A program made the position numbers and the translations under genes. This document shows, piece by piece, positions 25,101 through 35,455 of a stretch of 64,000 bases of DNA. The stretch's first letter is position 1. Every line of letters starts with the position of its first letter. The notes below the pieces were generated by a model. It was not told where the DNA came from. It saw only the letters and a list, made by a program, of their open reading frames with translations, and ran no database searches. This DNA is from Asterella californica. Taxonomy: Eukaryota > Streptophyta > Marchantiopsida > Marchantiales > Aytoniaceae. The stretch is taken from contig JAYKYS010000024.1 of assembly GCA_036924285.1 (NCBI GenBank), positions 744,001 through 808,000 of the forward strand, read 5' to 3'.

Positions 25101-25394
25101 TGTCACGTCAGTTTGGGCACCTCGGCTAGGTTGACCGAGTGCGAAGTGACGCATCCCGGTAAGGCCGTTAGTGCCGTTAGGGCGAGTTGGAGAGAGAGCC
25201 CACTAGGGGTAAACTTCGCAGGTAGGGCTTAGAGGCCTTAGTTCTTTGAGTTGAGCCTTCAAGCTCCAGGCTATGGTGGATAGTCTAGTTGAGTGTAACC
25301 CGGATTCTCTTCGCGTTTAGAGTGGGTTTGGCTTGACCGTTTGTGAGTAATCCTTGTTGTGGTGTTGGAGATGGTAATCTCTGTATTCAGATTA
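25101..25394 (+). repeat. 5' LTR segment of element DM
   Basis: These 294 bp match 34382-34675 almost perfectly. The 108-bp segment that follows in the 3' copy (34675-34782) is absent here. Confidence 0.85.
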
Positions 25395-26944
25395 CTCAAA
25401 GAACTGAGTGCAGGTCGAGGCGGAGTTCAGTAAGAGCTCGCAGATCTGAAATTGGAAATCGTCCGCTGGTATCTTCGGGCGTTGTTGTTCGTGGTTGATT
25501 GTTTGGAGCTGTGATCGAGGTGTGTGGGCGCCGCGCTACATTGCTGGTCGCAGATCGATTTGCTGTTGATTGGGGTCGAGTGGAGATTTCTGTCATGCGG
25601 AAGCGCTGCAGAAATTTTGCGGAATGTTCTTGAAGTGTGTTGTTGGAGCCGGATTGCGCGTTTGGGCGTAGCAGCTGAAATACTTGTCAATGTCGGGCCG
25701 GAGTGGACTCTTTGGAAGCGCATTGGAGAGACGATTCTAGCGCACTAAGTTTCGTGGAGTTTGGCCAAGGATTGAAGAAGTTATGGCATGTCGAAGTTCG
25801 CTGCCGTGAAACCCGCAAGCACTAAAAGGCTAGTTACGTCAGATTTTGGCTCAATTTCGTGGAGAAACTCGAGTTTAGTAGTTGTTTTGTGTGCGTGTTA
25901 GGAGTCATTTAGAGGCTTCGAGGAGCAGAGGTGCGTGAGTGCGGAGGCGGAGCGGAGCGGAGCTGAGCCTGAGCCTGAGCCCGAGCCCGCGCCCGTCGCA
26001 AGCCAGCTTGCTGGCGTGCGTGAGAGAGGTATCCAAGCTTCAGGTGTGTGGGAAGGGTAAAACCAGCTGGTCACCCATCCCAACACTATTCCTGGACCTG
26101 GACTCTTGACTCTGTAGTCTTAGCTTTGGCTTTACCACTAGACCAATAGCTCTTGGTGTCCTACAGGGATGCGTGCAAGTACTTATGGACTTGTATAAGG
26201 TAGTAGGAGACCTTCTCGCACGTCCCTAGAGGAGTGGTAGGGCGACCCCACAGTATTAAGGGGAAGCTATAGTTGTGGTAGTGTTTGCCTACACCGTAGA
26301 GGCGCGTATGGAGGCAATTGGTGGCAGTTGTCTTGGGTGAGCTAGTAGAGCTACCACGTGGATGTTTTTGGAGCTACTAGAGGTGTGGACATCTAGTTAG
26401 TGACCTCCAGTGTCAGTTACGACTGTTGGTGACCATATATTGTGCATGTGGTCACCGACAAGGAGTCGTCAGTCCGGGTGGGGCTGGGTTTCTCTTTATG
26501 TGAATGTTTGAGTGTGGAGGGTTATCGTTTGGACTTCTTGTGGTTGGAACCCCTCCATACTCTGCTTCCTGTTTGTGCGCCGCGTTTGCTTGTGTTGGCG
26601 CTTGATTTCCGGAGTGAGTTCACTCCAGTGTGCTGTCGATAGTGAGGTTGGAGTTGCGGACCAGTCAGACTATCTTTGTCTCTCTCACGGTGCGGTTGGA
26701 GTGACGACCAACAGACCGTGAGAGGCTGCCTGTGGTGATGGCAAGTACAGGTTGCCCTTACCTTGACCGTCCTAGTAGAGAATAGGTGAGCTCAGTAGGA
26801 GCGGGGTTAGGCAAGTGGTGGTTACGGTGGTGACGGAGATTGCGACATTCCGGTTGGGGAATGTGTTAGCGGGATTCTCTCATCACGGAGTTCTCGGGAG
26901 GTTCTGGTGGGGACTTCTCGGACAGTGGGTATACACGGAGTGGG
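25395..26944 (+). other. Leader of element DM, no supported gene
   Basis: About 1.55 kb lies between the LTR segment and gag. Reading frames here are short and overlap on several strands. There is a short GAGCCT/GAGCCC run at about 25960-25990 and a tRNA-like stretch at 26045-26162, listed separately. I found no TGG-initiated primer site directly after 25394. Confidence 0.5.
26045..26162 (-). repeat. Possible tRNA-derived (SINE-like) remnant
   Basis: Read on the minus strand, ATTGGTCTAGTGGTAAAGC resembles a tRNA D-arm and pol III A box. About 45 bp later comes GAGTCCAGGTCC, a weak B box, then GGGATGGGTGACC. Sequences of this form occur in plant SINE-like repeats and also resemble part of 5S rRNA. 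It is too degenerate to be a working tRNA. Evidence is motif-level only. Confidence 0.3.
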
Positions 26945-29900
26945 GTGAGGTACCGACTACCTACACCATTGCCGTCGGTTGTTCCAGAGGACGAGTCAGA
27001 CGCAGACAGCGCGTTTTATGGTGGTGAGTCTAGTGTCACCACACCGTTGTTGTGGGACATGGACGAGATCTATGGGGCCACGAAGGGGCCTCGACGTTAC
27101 TCGGGTACAGTTGGTACCATTGAGCTGGATGACTTCATCCAGGAGTTCGACAGTTGGTGCGATCTGCAGCAGATGCGGAACCCACAGCTGTTTACACCCT
27201 TCATGGCGTGGAAGGGTTTGTTCCAACACTTGGAGGGACGGCCGATGGACGGCCGATGGACGATTATCATGAGTTCAGGCGAGATTACAGTGTTGAGATC
27301 GAGTTGTGGAGACAACATTGGTCTCCCAACTACGTTTCTATCACTACTGGTGCAGTTTCGGGAGGCGTAGCACCTGCGAGTTCGGGTGCCAGTAGCAGTG
27401 GTACAGCCGCAAGTGGCGGAGTACCTACTACCAGCGGTGCGTCCACAGGTAATGGAGCGGGTGGTAGTGTGAGCGGGATACCACCAGGGTTTAACCCTGT
27501 GGTTCAGTTCTTCCAATGTTTGAGGAAGAACTATCAGGGTGTGCGGACCGACAAGTTGAGGAGTCTGCAAGAGTTCCAGCGGAAGAATGGAGAGAGCCTA
27601 CGCGAGGCGTTTACTCGCATGAGGCGGTTGATCAGCGTTACCCAAGGGGTGACGGAAGCACAAGCAGTTCAGTTCTGGTATGGGATACTAGACCGGGAGC
27701 TGCGTAGGAGAGTTAGAGATGCTACTCTTCTTAGAGATACCGCTCCGACGTTGGCGGTTGTCTTTAGTCTGGCTGAGCGGATTGAGCTCAACATGGTGGA
27801 GGAGAGGGTGGTGGTTGCTGGGTTCAGCAAGGAGACACCACATGGAGCGACCACCTCTTCTCGAGGATCACAGGCTACGCAACAGCGTGGTGATGGTGGT
27901 GGTGGTAAGGATCGTGCAGAGCAGTCACGATCGCAGGAAGGTGTAGGAGGATCTGGTGGGCAGAAGCCCATGCCGTCCTTCGCTAGTCAGCAGCAAGCGG
28001 GTCCTTGCTGGACGTGTGATGGTCCTCATCAGCAGAGGGACTGTCCACAGAGGAGAGGTTATGAGACGTCAGGGACATCAGGGACGTCTCCAGCACTACC
28101 TAGGCAATGTGAGCATTGCGGACGACCTGGTCACAGTAGTGACCGTTGTTTTGATCTCCATCCCGAGTTGCGGCAAAGGAAGGCTGATCGTGGACGAGGC
28201 GGAGGAGCTCAGGGAGGCCGTGGTGGTCGAGCTGGAGGTAGAGGTCCAGCACCTGGGAGAGGACCGGTCGGTCCACCGTCTGCTACGACGTCAGAAGCAG
28301 GTATGGCTGCTCGGATTGAGCAGTTGGAGCAGAGGATAGCTAGTATGGCTATGGCTCAGCGGAGATCAGGTGGAACAGAGGCTTCCACGTCTTATGGAGG
28401 AGAAGGAGATGACTTCGACTTCATGGCTGGTGTGGCGCAGATTGAGGCATATGCGGCAGTGACTAGAGGTGCAGTACGTGCCTCTGAGCCACGAGGTGCG
28501 TCAGTGGAGTTGGATCCACAACGCGGGGAGGCTGGTAAACAAGCCAGGCTCCCCCAGTCGTTCACGTTATCGGAGGCGTTGAGGACCACATCTATGGTTC
28601 CTAAACGACCTCCCGATGGTGCAGTAGAGTTGGAGGCATCGACATCCAGGAGTGGGTGTGATGTGAGTCCACCTTCGACGTCTGTGGATGCGACGTCGAA
28701 CTCGATGTTGGGGGCGGCTACAGCAGTTTTGCGAGCCCCACTGAGGGCATTGGGAGTCAACTTGGCTCCAGTGTTCCAGTTGGCGGCCACGCTCAGTGAG
28801 AGCGAGGATGTAGTTACCTCTAGTGCTGAAGTAGTTCAGCGAGAGGCGGTAGACGTGTCCATGGAGTCGAGGATCAGGACAGCTACCAGTGGTACTTGGC
28901 AAGCGGCGGCTGCTAGGTTAGATGAGTTACCAGCTAGGCTGGCGATTGACCGTGCTAGTTTGGCACCAGGTGTGGTATTGTTGGACAACAGAAGTGGTAT
29001 CTTTTGTTTGGTGGCACCTTCAGGGAAAGTGTATCGACCTCAGAAGGTCTTGTTAGACTCTGGAGCCCAACCGTTGATGTTGGGAAAGGCGGCGTGTATT
29101 GGTTTGGGTCTGAAGAAGTCCGAGATAGAGAGATGTCCATTCCAGTTGCAGACATCTCTAGGGGGATCAGGAGGTACGGCTCTGCACATGACACGTGAGA
29201 TGTTGACGGTGAGAGTTCGGCCAGATCACCCCACGGATGGCTCTATGGTGAGGGCCAAGGCCATCGTTACAGCCGCAGAGTCTTATGATGTATTGGTGGG
29301 AGGTGCTGTGTTGTACCCTATGGGGTTCGTGATCGACTATTGGGCGGAGACAGCATCTTACAGACCAGGTTGGCAGTCCGGTGAGGGACGAGTGAGCCGC
29401 TTACCAGTGCGGTTCAGTGCTAGAGTTGGGACGACGGAGCCTACACCAGGGACGATGGCATCCGTTGCAGGGTTCAGTTCGGTCATCACTTGGCCGGGCG
29501 AGTTGTTGGAGGGCAATGCTCATGCGGAGGATACTCCGATCTATGAGGAGGTGGAGGACATGCTTAGCATGTCTACGTTAGTACCATCTGCCTTGGATGT
29601 TCCACTCTGGAGTTCGAGTGGAGAGTTGCAGCAGTATGCTGATCAGTTGGTGCAGCAGGCTTGGAGTGAAGCTTTTGTACCACCAGTAGAGGAACAAAGG
29701 GTTGTTCTTGCTACTGGCCCTGTGACTTTATCACCGTTGGATACGACTCCCATTGTGTGGCAGTATCCAGAGGAAGGTGTATGTGTGCTGGAGCTGTTTG
29801 GAGGGATCAGCACAGGTTTAGTTGCGGTATTGCAGGCAGGTATACAAGTACAGCAATACTTGTATGTGGAGAGAGATGAGATTGCGAGACGCATCTCATT

Positions 29901-30906
29901 GCGACATGTGGCACGTTTGGTGCAGAGATATCCTGAGTTGTTGCCCATATCAGCTTTTAGAGGATACCAGCAAGCATTACCGTCGGATATTTCGCTGCTG
30001 GGGGCGCAGGATCTCACGTTTGTGGGCACCATTCACTTGGTGATAGCCGGATGGTCATGTCAAGGTCACACGCGTGCAGGGAGAGGTCAGGGTTTACATG
30101 ACCCGCGATCTAGGATGTTCTGGGAGATGTTACGGATCCTACGACATCTCCAGATGCATCAGGTGGATTCTCCAGCGTACATCTTGGAGAACGTTCCTTT
30201 GTTGGGTGATGCTCGTACACAGATGATGGCGAGTGTGCACCAAGTGCGGTCTTGGGTTGGACCAGCAGTGTTGTTGGATGCAGCGAGAGTGGGATCTCGT
30301 GCACATCGTCCACGGTTGTGGTGGACGAACTTGTTACCGAGAGAGGTGCTTAAGCACGCACACGATGGAGTGAGACGACCAGCGCACCTCACGATTGATA
30401 GCATCTTGGATGCAGGACGACGATCTCAAGTAGTGAGAGTCGTCGATAGGTCACCCATGGCAGTGGTGAACCTAGTGGGACGGCCCATGGTAGCATTACC
30501 CACATTGGTAAGCTTTCCAGCGTCACATCCTTACAGAGATGGAGGACCTGGGCTTGTGTGGGATGCTCAATTACGGCAGTTGGTGGAGCCCAATGCCGAT
30601 GAGAGAGAGCGAGCGATGAGTTTCACTACGGGTACGACGGTAGTAGCTTCGGTGTCGGAGGCTTCACGTCGTCAAGTATTGGGTCAAGCAATGGACTTGA
30701 ATTGCTTGACATGGATTGTTAGCCTTGGATTGGCTGAGCAGCGTCGGATGCGATCGACGGGTGTTACGGCTCGAGCACTCTTGAGCTCTTTGCCTACCGG
30801 GTCGGTGGAGGCAAAGGCTGGGGGCGAGGTAAGTGGAGTTCGTCATCCTTGGACATCATGGGATGTCATAGGAGAGAGTGTGGAGCTTGCAGCTAGAACT
30901 GCATAA
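26945..30906 (+). pseudogene. Element DM gag, protease and DNMT3-like cytosine methyltransferase
   Basis: Gag begins near 26945 in one frame and moves to the main 1250-codon frame (27154-30906) because GACGGCCGATG is duplicated at 27237-27258. In main-frame numbering: gag capsid to about residue 215; CCHC knuckles at 285 (CWTCDGPHQQRDC) and 319 (CEHCGRPGHSSDRC); protease LLDSGAQ with Asp635. Residues 876-1160 are a C5 cytosine methyltransferase: motif I VLELFGGISTGL, motif IV IHLVIAGWSCQGHT with the catalytic Cys969, motif VI ENVP at 1012, motif VIII AHRPRLWWTNL, and a C-terminal block ERERAMSF with RRQVLGQAMDL. The layout follows DNMT3A closely. The Pro usually before the catalytic Cys is Ser here. 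The frame ends at a TAA one C-to-T change from CAA. Confidence 0.9.
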
Positions 30907-33900
30907 GTTTTACGCACAGTAGCGGTGGAGGTTGTTGGTGGTGAGCAGAAGGAAACTGCTCCAGAGGCTGCAAGATAGCAGTCAACGACTTCGTCTTCTA
31001 CCTCTAGCATGGTGACAGAGGATACTTGGGAGCCAGAGATTGGACCCAAGCTTATAGGAGAGGAGAGACGAAGAGTCCAAAGATTCCTGAAGAGCTACAG
31101 GAATTGTTTTGCCTTCAGTATGAAGGATTTGGGTACCTTGAAAGGACCTGGTATACGGATCGACTTGGCTAATGACACGCCAATCTTTCGACGTCCTTAC
31201 AGGTACAGTGACATGGAGAGAGCCTTGATCCAGAGTCGGACTCAAGACTTGTTGGAGGCTGGGTTGGTGGAGATGTCGCATGGAGAGTATGCATCTGCCA
31301 CAGTTATGCCAGCCAAGAAGGATATGTATGGCAATTACACGGATAGGCGGATGTGTGGAGACTACCGTCCTATCAATCGGCAGACGAAGTCCGATAAGTA
31401 TGCCATGCCGACACCTGAGGAGATCTTTGATGCAGCGGGGCATGTGAAGGTCTTCAGTACTTTGGATCTTCGAGCAGGGTATCATTAGTTGCCAGTGAGA
31501 GAAGAAGATAAGTCCAAGACAGCATTTTGGGGAATTGACTCTCACGGCAAGGATTGTTTGTATCAGTGGCGGTTCTTACCATTTGGGTTGAAGAACGCCC
31601 CTGCTGAGTTCCAAAGGGTGATGGACAGCTAGCAGGATTGGATTTTGTCAGATGTTATATTGACGACATCTTAGTCTATAGTGCTACAGTGGAGGAGCAC
31701 GAGAGACACTTACGGGATGTGTTTGAGCGATTGAGAGCTCATGGGTTGAAGTTACACCCTAGGAAGTGTAAGTTCTTCCAGGAGTTGGTAGAGTATCTGG
31801 GCCACACCATCTATCCAGGTGGATTGGGTGTTCAACAGACGAAGGTTGAGGCTATTGCACGTATCCCACGCCCCACAGATGTGAGTCGAGTTCGAGCATT
31901 TGTTGGTTTGGCGAACTTCTATCGTCGATACGTGAAAGGATTTAGTGCAATTGCGAAGCCGTTGACCAAGCTGATGAAGGTGGACCAGGAGTGGCAGTGG
32001 GGAGATGAGCAGGAGCGAGCTTTCATAGAGCTCAAGGATAGGTTGACATCTGCTCCCATCTTGAGGAGACCCGTTAGGGGGCGTCCTTTCCAACTGCACA
32101 CCGATTGGAGTATGTTGGGACTTGGAGCAGTGCTGACTCAGCATGATGATGAGAAAAAGGAGTTCGTGGTGGCGTATGCCAGTCGCTCCAACAATTCAGC
32201 GGAGGCGAGGTATAGTTCGTATGAGGGAGAGTGTTTGGCGGCAGTGTGGGCTGTTGCACACTTTCGATGTTATCTGTTTGGGAACCCTTTTACTCTCATC
32301 ACTGATCACCAGCCGCTCAAGTGGTTGATGGAGTCCGACAAGCTTACAGGGAAGCTTGCACGATGGGCTCTGATCTTACAGGAGTATGACTTCCATGTAG
32401 TACATAGACCTGGAGTTGCAAACCTAGATGCCGACGGGTTGACTCGCAACCCGTGCACGAGTCAGCAGGATCAGACTGGGGCTCGCTGGCATGACGAGGT
32501 TGATGAGGAGATAGTGCCAAGGTGGCATGCATCTGCCTTTCTTTGTGTGTTGGCCATGAACTCTAGTATGGAGGGCCAAGTCGTATCTTTCTCTGATCAG
32601 AGAGTAGATGATGAGTCTCCAGATCCTGAGGGTGGAGATGGTGTTTCAGACCAGCGAGATATCCATGATGATGTGATCGTGATGGAGTATCTACGTACTG
32701 GTGTGGTAGTAGGCACAGTAAGTGCCAAGGAGCGAGATCGTGTCCTTCAACGAGCGAAGAGATTTCGACGAGAAGGACGACATGTACTTCGAGTGTGGGG
32801 TGATGGGAGGGTACGGATAGTACCACATCCATCCCAGAGGGCACAGTTAGTACGACATGCCCATGAGGAGTTGGGACATTTTGGAGTGAAGCGTACGCAT
32901 AGCTTACTCCAAGGACAGTATTGGTGGCGTGGTATGCACATCGATGTGCAACAGTTTGTCGCACGATGTGTGGTTTGTGATCGAGTACGAGCATCGTTTA
33001 ATGCTCCTACTCCACAGTTACACCCCTTACCGATTATGGGGTTGGGTTACCGTTGGAGTTTGGATTTTGCAGGACCCTTACCGTTGACCGTACGTCACCA
33101 CCGGTATGTGTTGGTGATGGTGGAGCACTTCTCCAAGTGGATTGAGTTGGTGGCATTACCAGACAAGGCGAGTGAAGGGACGGCGTACGCGTTCTTAGAT
33201 CGAGTGCTGAGTCGTTTCGGAGCACCAGCTGAAGTGCTGACAGACCAAGGTACAGAGTTCCTTGGTGAGTTTCAGGCCTTGTGTGATCAGGTGCTGATTG
33301 ATCATCGGACTACATCTCGAGATCATACTGAGGCGGATGGTTTGGCGGAGAGGGTAGTTCAGACGGTGAAGAGAGGATTGCGCAAGTATGGCTTGCAGAA
33401 GGGCCACTTGGGAGACTGGGATGTGCAGTTACCATGGTTGGCTATGGGCTACCGTTTTAGCCGACAAGCGTCTTTGGCTTCCTTCTCACCGTATTTCTTA
33501 TTGTATGGTCGAGATCCAGATCTACCTTCGGCCATTCGTCGTGATTCTGCTGAGGTGCTGGACCTTGATGACCCGGATATGTGGATGAGAGCATGTTCTC
33601 AACGAGCAGAGACATTTCGGAGAGTTATGCCTATGGCTTTTGAGAACCTAGCGATTGCCCAGCATAGAGACACGTTGCGGTATGCGACTATCCGAGGAGG
33701 AGGTTATCGGCCGTCGATTCGCAAGTTTCATCCTGGCGATTATATCTATCTACAGCAGACTGCACCGACGATGTTGGACGTGACCGCAGGGCGCACTATT
33801 TTACGAGTGCGTGAGGTGTTACCTTCTGGAGTACTCATGTTAGAGGGCCGTGATGGTGTTATGCGGAGGGACCATGTGCGTAATTGCGCGCCATGTCATC

Positions 33901-34100
33901 TTCCCAACATTGATGGTACCGTTGACCCAAGCTTAGCAGTTGTACGCGCGGGCTTGAGGTGTATGTTGTGTGGGTCTGCTGGTGGAGCAGCCCGTATGTT
34001 GGTGTGTGATGGTTGTTCGAGAGGTTGGGACATGTCATGTTTGACTCCACCTCTCAGTGTAGTTCCTACTAGACGGTGGGTTTGTCCTCGATGTATATAA
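30907..34100 (+). pseudogene. Element DM pol: RT, RNase H, integrase and PHD-like finger
   Basis: RT continues in the DNMT frame after stops at 30904 and 30976, with RMCGDYRPINRQT, and meets a TAG at 31486 in GYH-stop-LPV. A small deletion near 31632 shifts to the frame of the 820-codon ORF at 31638-34100, which opens at the active site YIDDILVYS. RNase H follows (HTDWSMLGLGAVL, YEGECLAAVWA, TDHQPLKWL). Integrase has a zinc-binding region (HEELGHFGVKRTH, CVVCDRV) and catalytic acidic residues in SLDFAGPL, LTDQGTEF and EADGLAERV. Residues 775-819 form a PHD-type finger: CMLC, VCDGC, GWDMSC, WVCPRC, with Asp where the zinc-binding His is normal. It occupies the place where chromoviruses carry a chromodomain. 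Confidence 0.9.
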
Positions 34101-34257
34101 CGGAGATAGTCGATTAGATCTTTGCGTGGTATGGATTGCAGACAGGCGACTAACGATGGGACAATGTAGCACCCGGCCTCCTGATCCTTGCACCCATGAA
34201 GGTGTGTATCACGTAGTTGGGATATGGAGCTATCTGGAGTTAGAGGGACCTAACCGC

Positions 34258-34272
34258 CAGTTAGGGGGGCGA
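34258..34272 (+). promoter_or_regulatory. Polypurine tract of element DM
   Basis: CAGTTAGGGGGGCGA directly precedes TTGTGGTACAC, the first copy of the 108-bp segment, so by the usual rule the 3' LTR should start here and not at 34382. Confidence 0.6.
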
Positions 34273-34782
34273 TTGTGGTACACTTGTGTATGTGTATGAC
34301 ATCGTCCATGTGTTATGTGTATGTGTGGTGTACCTCTGACAGCGATGTATGTTGTGTAGCGATGTGTATGCGCACGACAGCTGTCACGTCAGTTTGGGCA
34401 CCTCGGCTAGGTTGACCGAGTGCGAAGTGGCGCATCCCGGTAAGGCCGTTAGTGCCGTTAGGGCGAGTTGGAGAGAGAGCCCACTAGAGGTAAACTTCGC
34501 AGGTAGGGCTTGGAGGCCTTAGTTCTTTGAGTTGAGCATTCAAGCTCCAGGCTATGGTGGATAGTCTAGTTGAGTGTAACCCGGATTCTCTTCGCGTTTA
34601 GAGTGGGTTTGGCTTGACCGTTTGTGAGTAATCCTTGTTGTGGTGTTGGAGATGGTAATCTCTGTATTCAGATTATTGTGGTACACTTGTGTATGTGTAT
34701 GACATCGTCCATGTGCTATGTGTATGTGTGGTGTACCTCTGACAGCGATGTATGTTGTGTAGCGATGTGTATGCGCACGACA
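34272..34782 (+). repeat. 3' LTR region of element DM in permuted order
   Basis: The order is a 108-bp segment T (34272-34379), GC, a 294-bp segment B (34382-34675), then T again (34675-34782). The 5' end of the element has only B. Each T is GT-rich with repeated TATGTGTATG-like words. The outer boundary CGACA is fixed by the AGCT duplication. Confidence 0.85.
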
Positions 34783-35133
34783 AGCTGAACCCCCAGAAGA
34801 CGAGAATCGCTTCGGGAAGACGGTATCGAGAAGACCGGAAGAAGCAACCTGGAAGCAGGAAGATCGTCTTCTCGAGCTTCTCTGTGAATAATTGTGTGAT
34901 ATTTTAGTTGGTAGTTGTTTGATTAGTTCCAGAACACCATTTGGCGTGTCTGGAAGACGTGTGGTTTTGTGAGAAGACGAGATTTCTATGCAAAACCCGT
35001 GTGTTTGTGTTTTTGAAGAGATCTTAGAACTTAGAGCAGCGTTACTTGTGCAAATCCTCTGTGGGAATGATATCTTGTATACTAAATGGGCAGAAGGAGA
35101 AATCCTGCGTCACTACATATAGTGAGCATCCAT

Positions 35134-35153
35134 TTTTTGCGCCGCTGCCGGGG
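35134..35153 (+). promoter_or_regulatory. tRNA-Asp-like primer-binding site of element A
   Basis: TTTTTGCGCCGCTGCCGGGG lies 20 bp after the LTR end and matches the plant Ty3 tRNA-Asp primer site except at two or three bases. Confidence 0.7.
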
Positions 35154-35455
35154 AGTTCATCTTAGTAACTTCTGTTCTAAGCTTCCTGGATCTTTGTGCC
35201 ATTAGTTAGGTTCATTTCGAACTAACTTCGATTGTAGTTGAATGTGTTGTGGGACTCTATCTTGCTAGAAGACAGGAACCGCAACCAGAAGCTGATAAGA
35301 TACATCAGGAAAAGTTGGAAGAAGCCGCTTCCCTGCTTCCAAGAGTTCTTGGAAGACTCGATCTTGGAAGATTGCAGTGAGTGCAACCAGAAGCAGGAGA
35401 AGAAGACGTTCTGAACCTGTGATCGGTTGTTCAGTCATTCGGTCTGCCGGATCTA

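Larger units (their letters stand above)
25101..34782 (+). mobile_element. Ty3/gypsy element DM carrying a DNMT3-like methyltransferase and a PHD finger
   Basis: It starts TGTCACG and ends CGACA, with AGCT duplicated on both sides; removing it restores the LTR sequence seen at 46083-46095. Total length is 9.68 kb. Order: partial 5' LTR, a 1.55-kb leader, gag, protease, DNMT3-type cytosine methyltransferase, RT, RNase H, integrase, PHD-like finger, purine tract, LTR material. The coding part was probably one polyprotein; this copy has three stops (30904, 30976, 31486) and two frame breaks (an 11-bp duplication at 27248 and a small loss near 31632). Base composition is more GC-rich than in elements B and E. 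Retrotransposon-encoded DNMTs have been reported from charophytes and dinoflagellates (de Mendoza and colleagues, 2018), and this looks like a member of that phenomenon. Confidence 0.9.
20246..35117 (+). repeat. 5' LTR of element A, split by element DM
   Basis: LTR sequence occupies 20246-25100 and 34787-35117. Against the 3' LTR it has two deletions: one at about 22895 (missing roughly 43172-43425) and one at about 23033 (missing roughly 43553-44003). A short duplicated ACCCGATAAGA lies at the first junction. Otherwise identity is high along the whole length. Confidence 0.9.

Noticed and set aside
26045..26162. Functional tRNA or 5S rRNA gene
   Set aside because: No complete cloverleaf or 5S length; the boxes are degenerate, so it is listed only as a possible SINE-like remnant.
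28392..28790. Minus-strand frame of 132 codons within element DM
   Set aside because: Antisense to the gag-protease linker; no recognisable motif.
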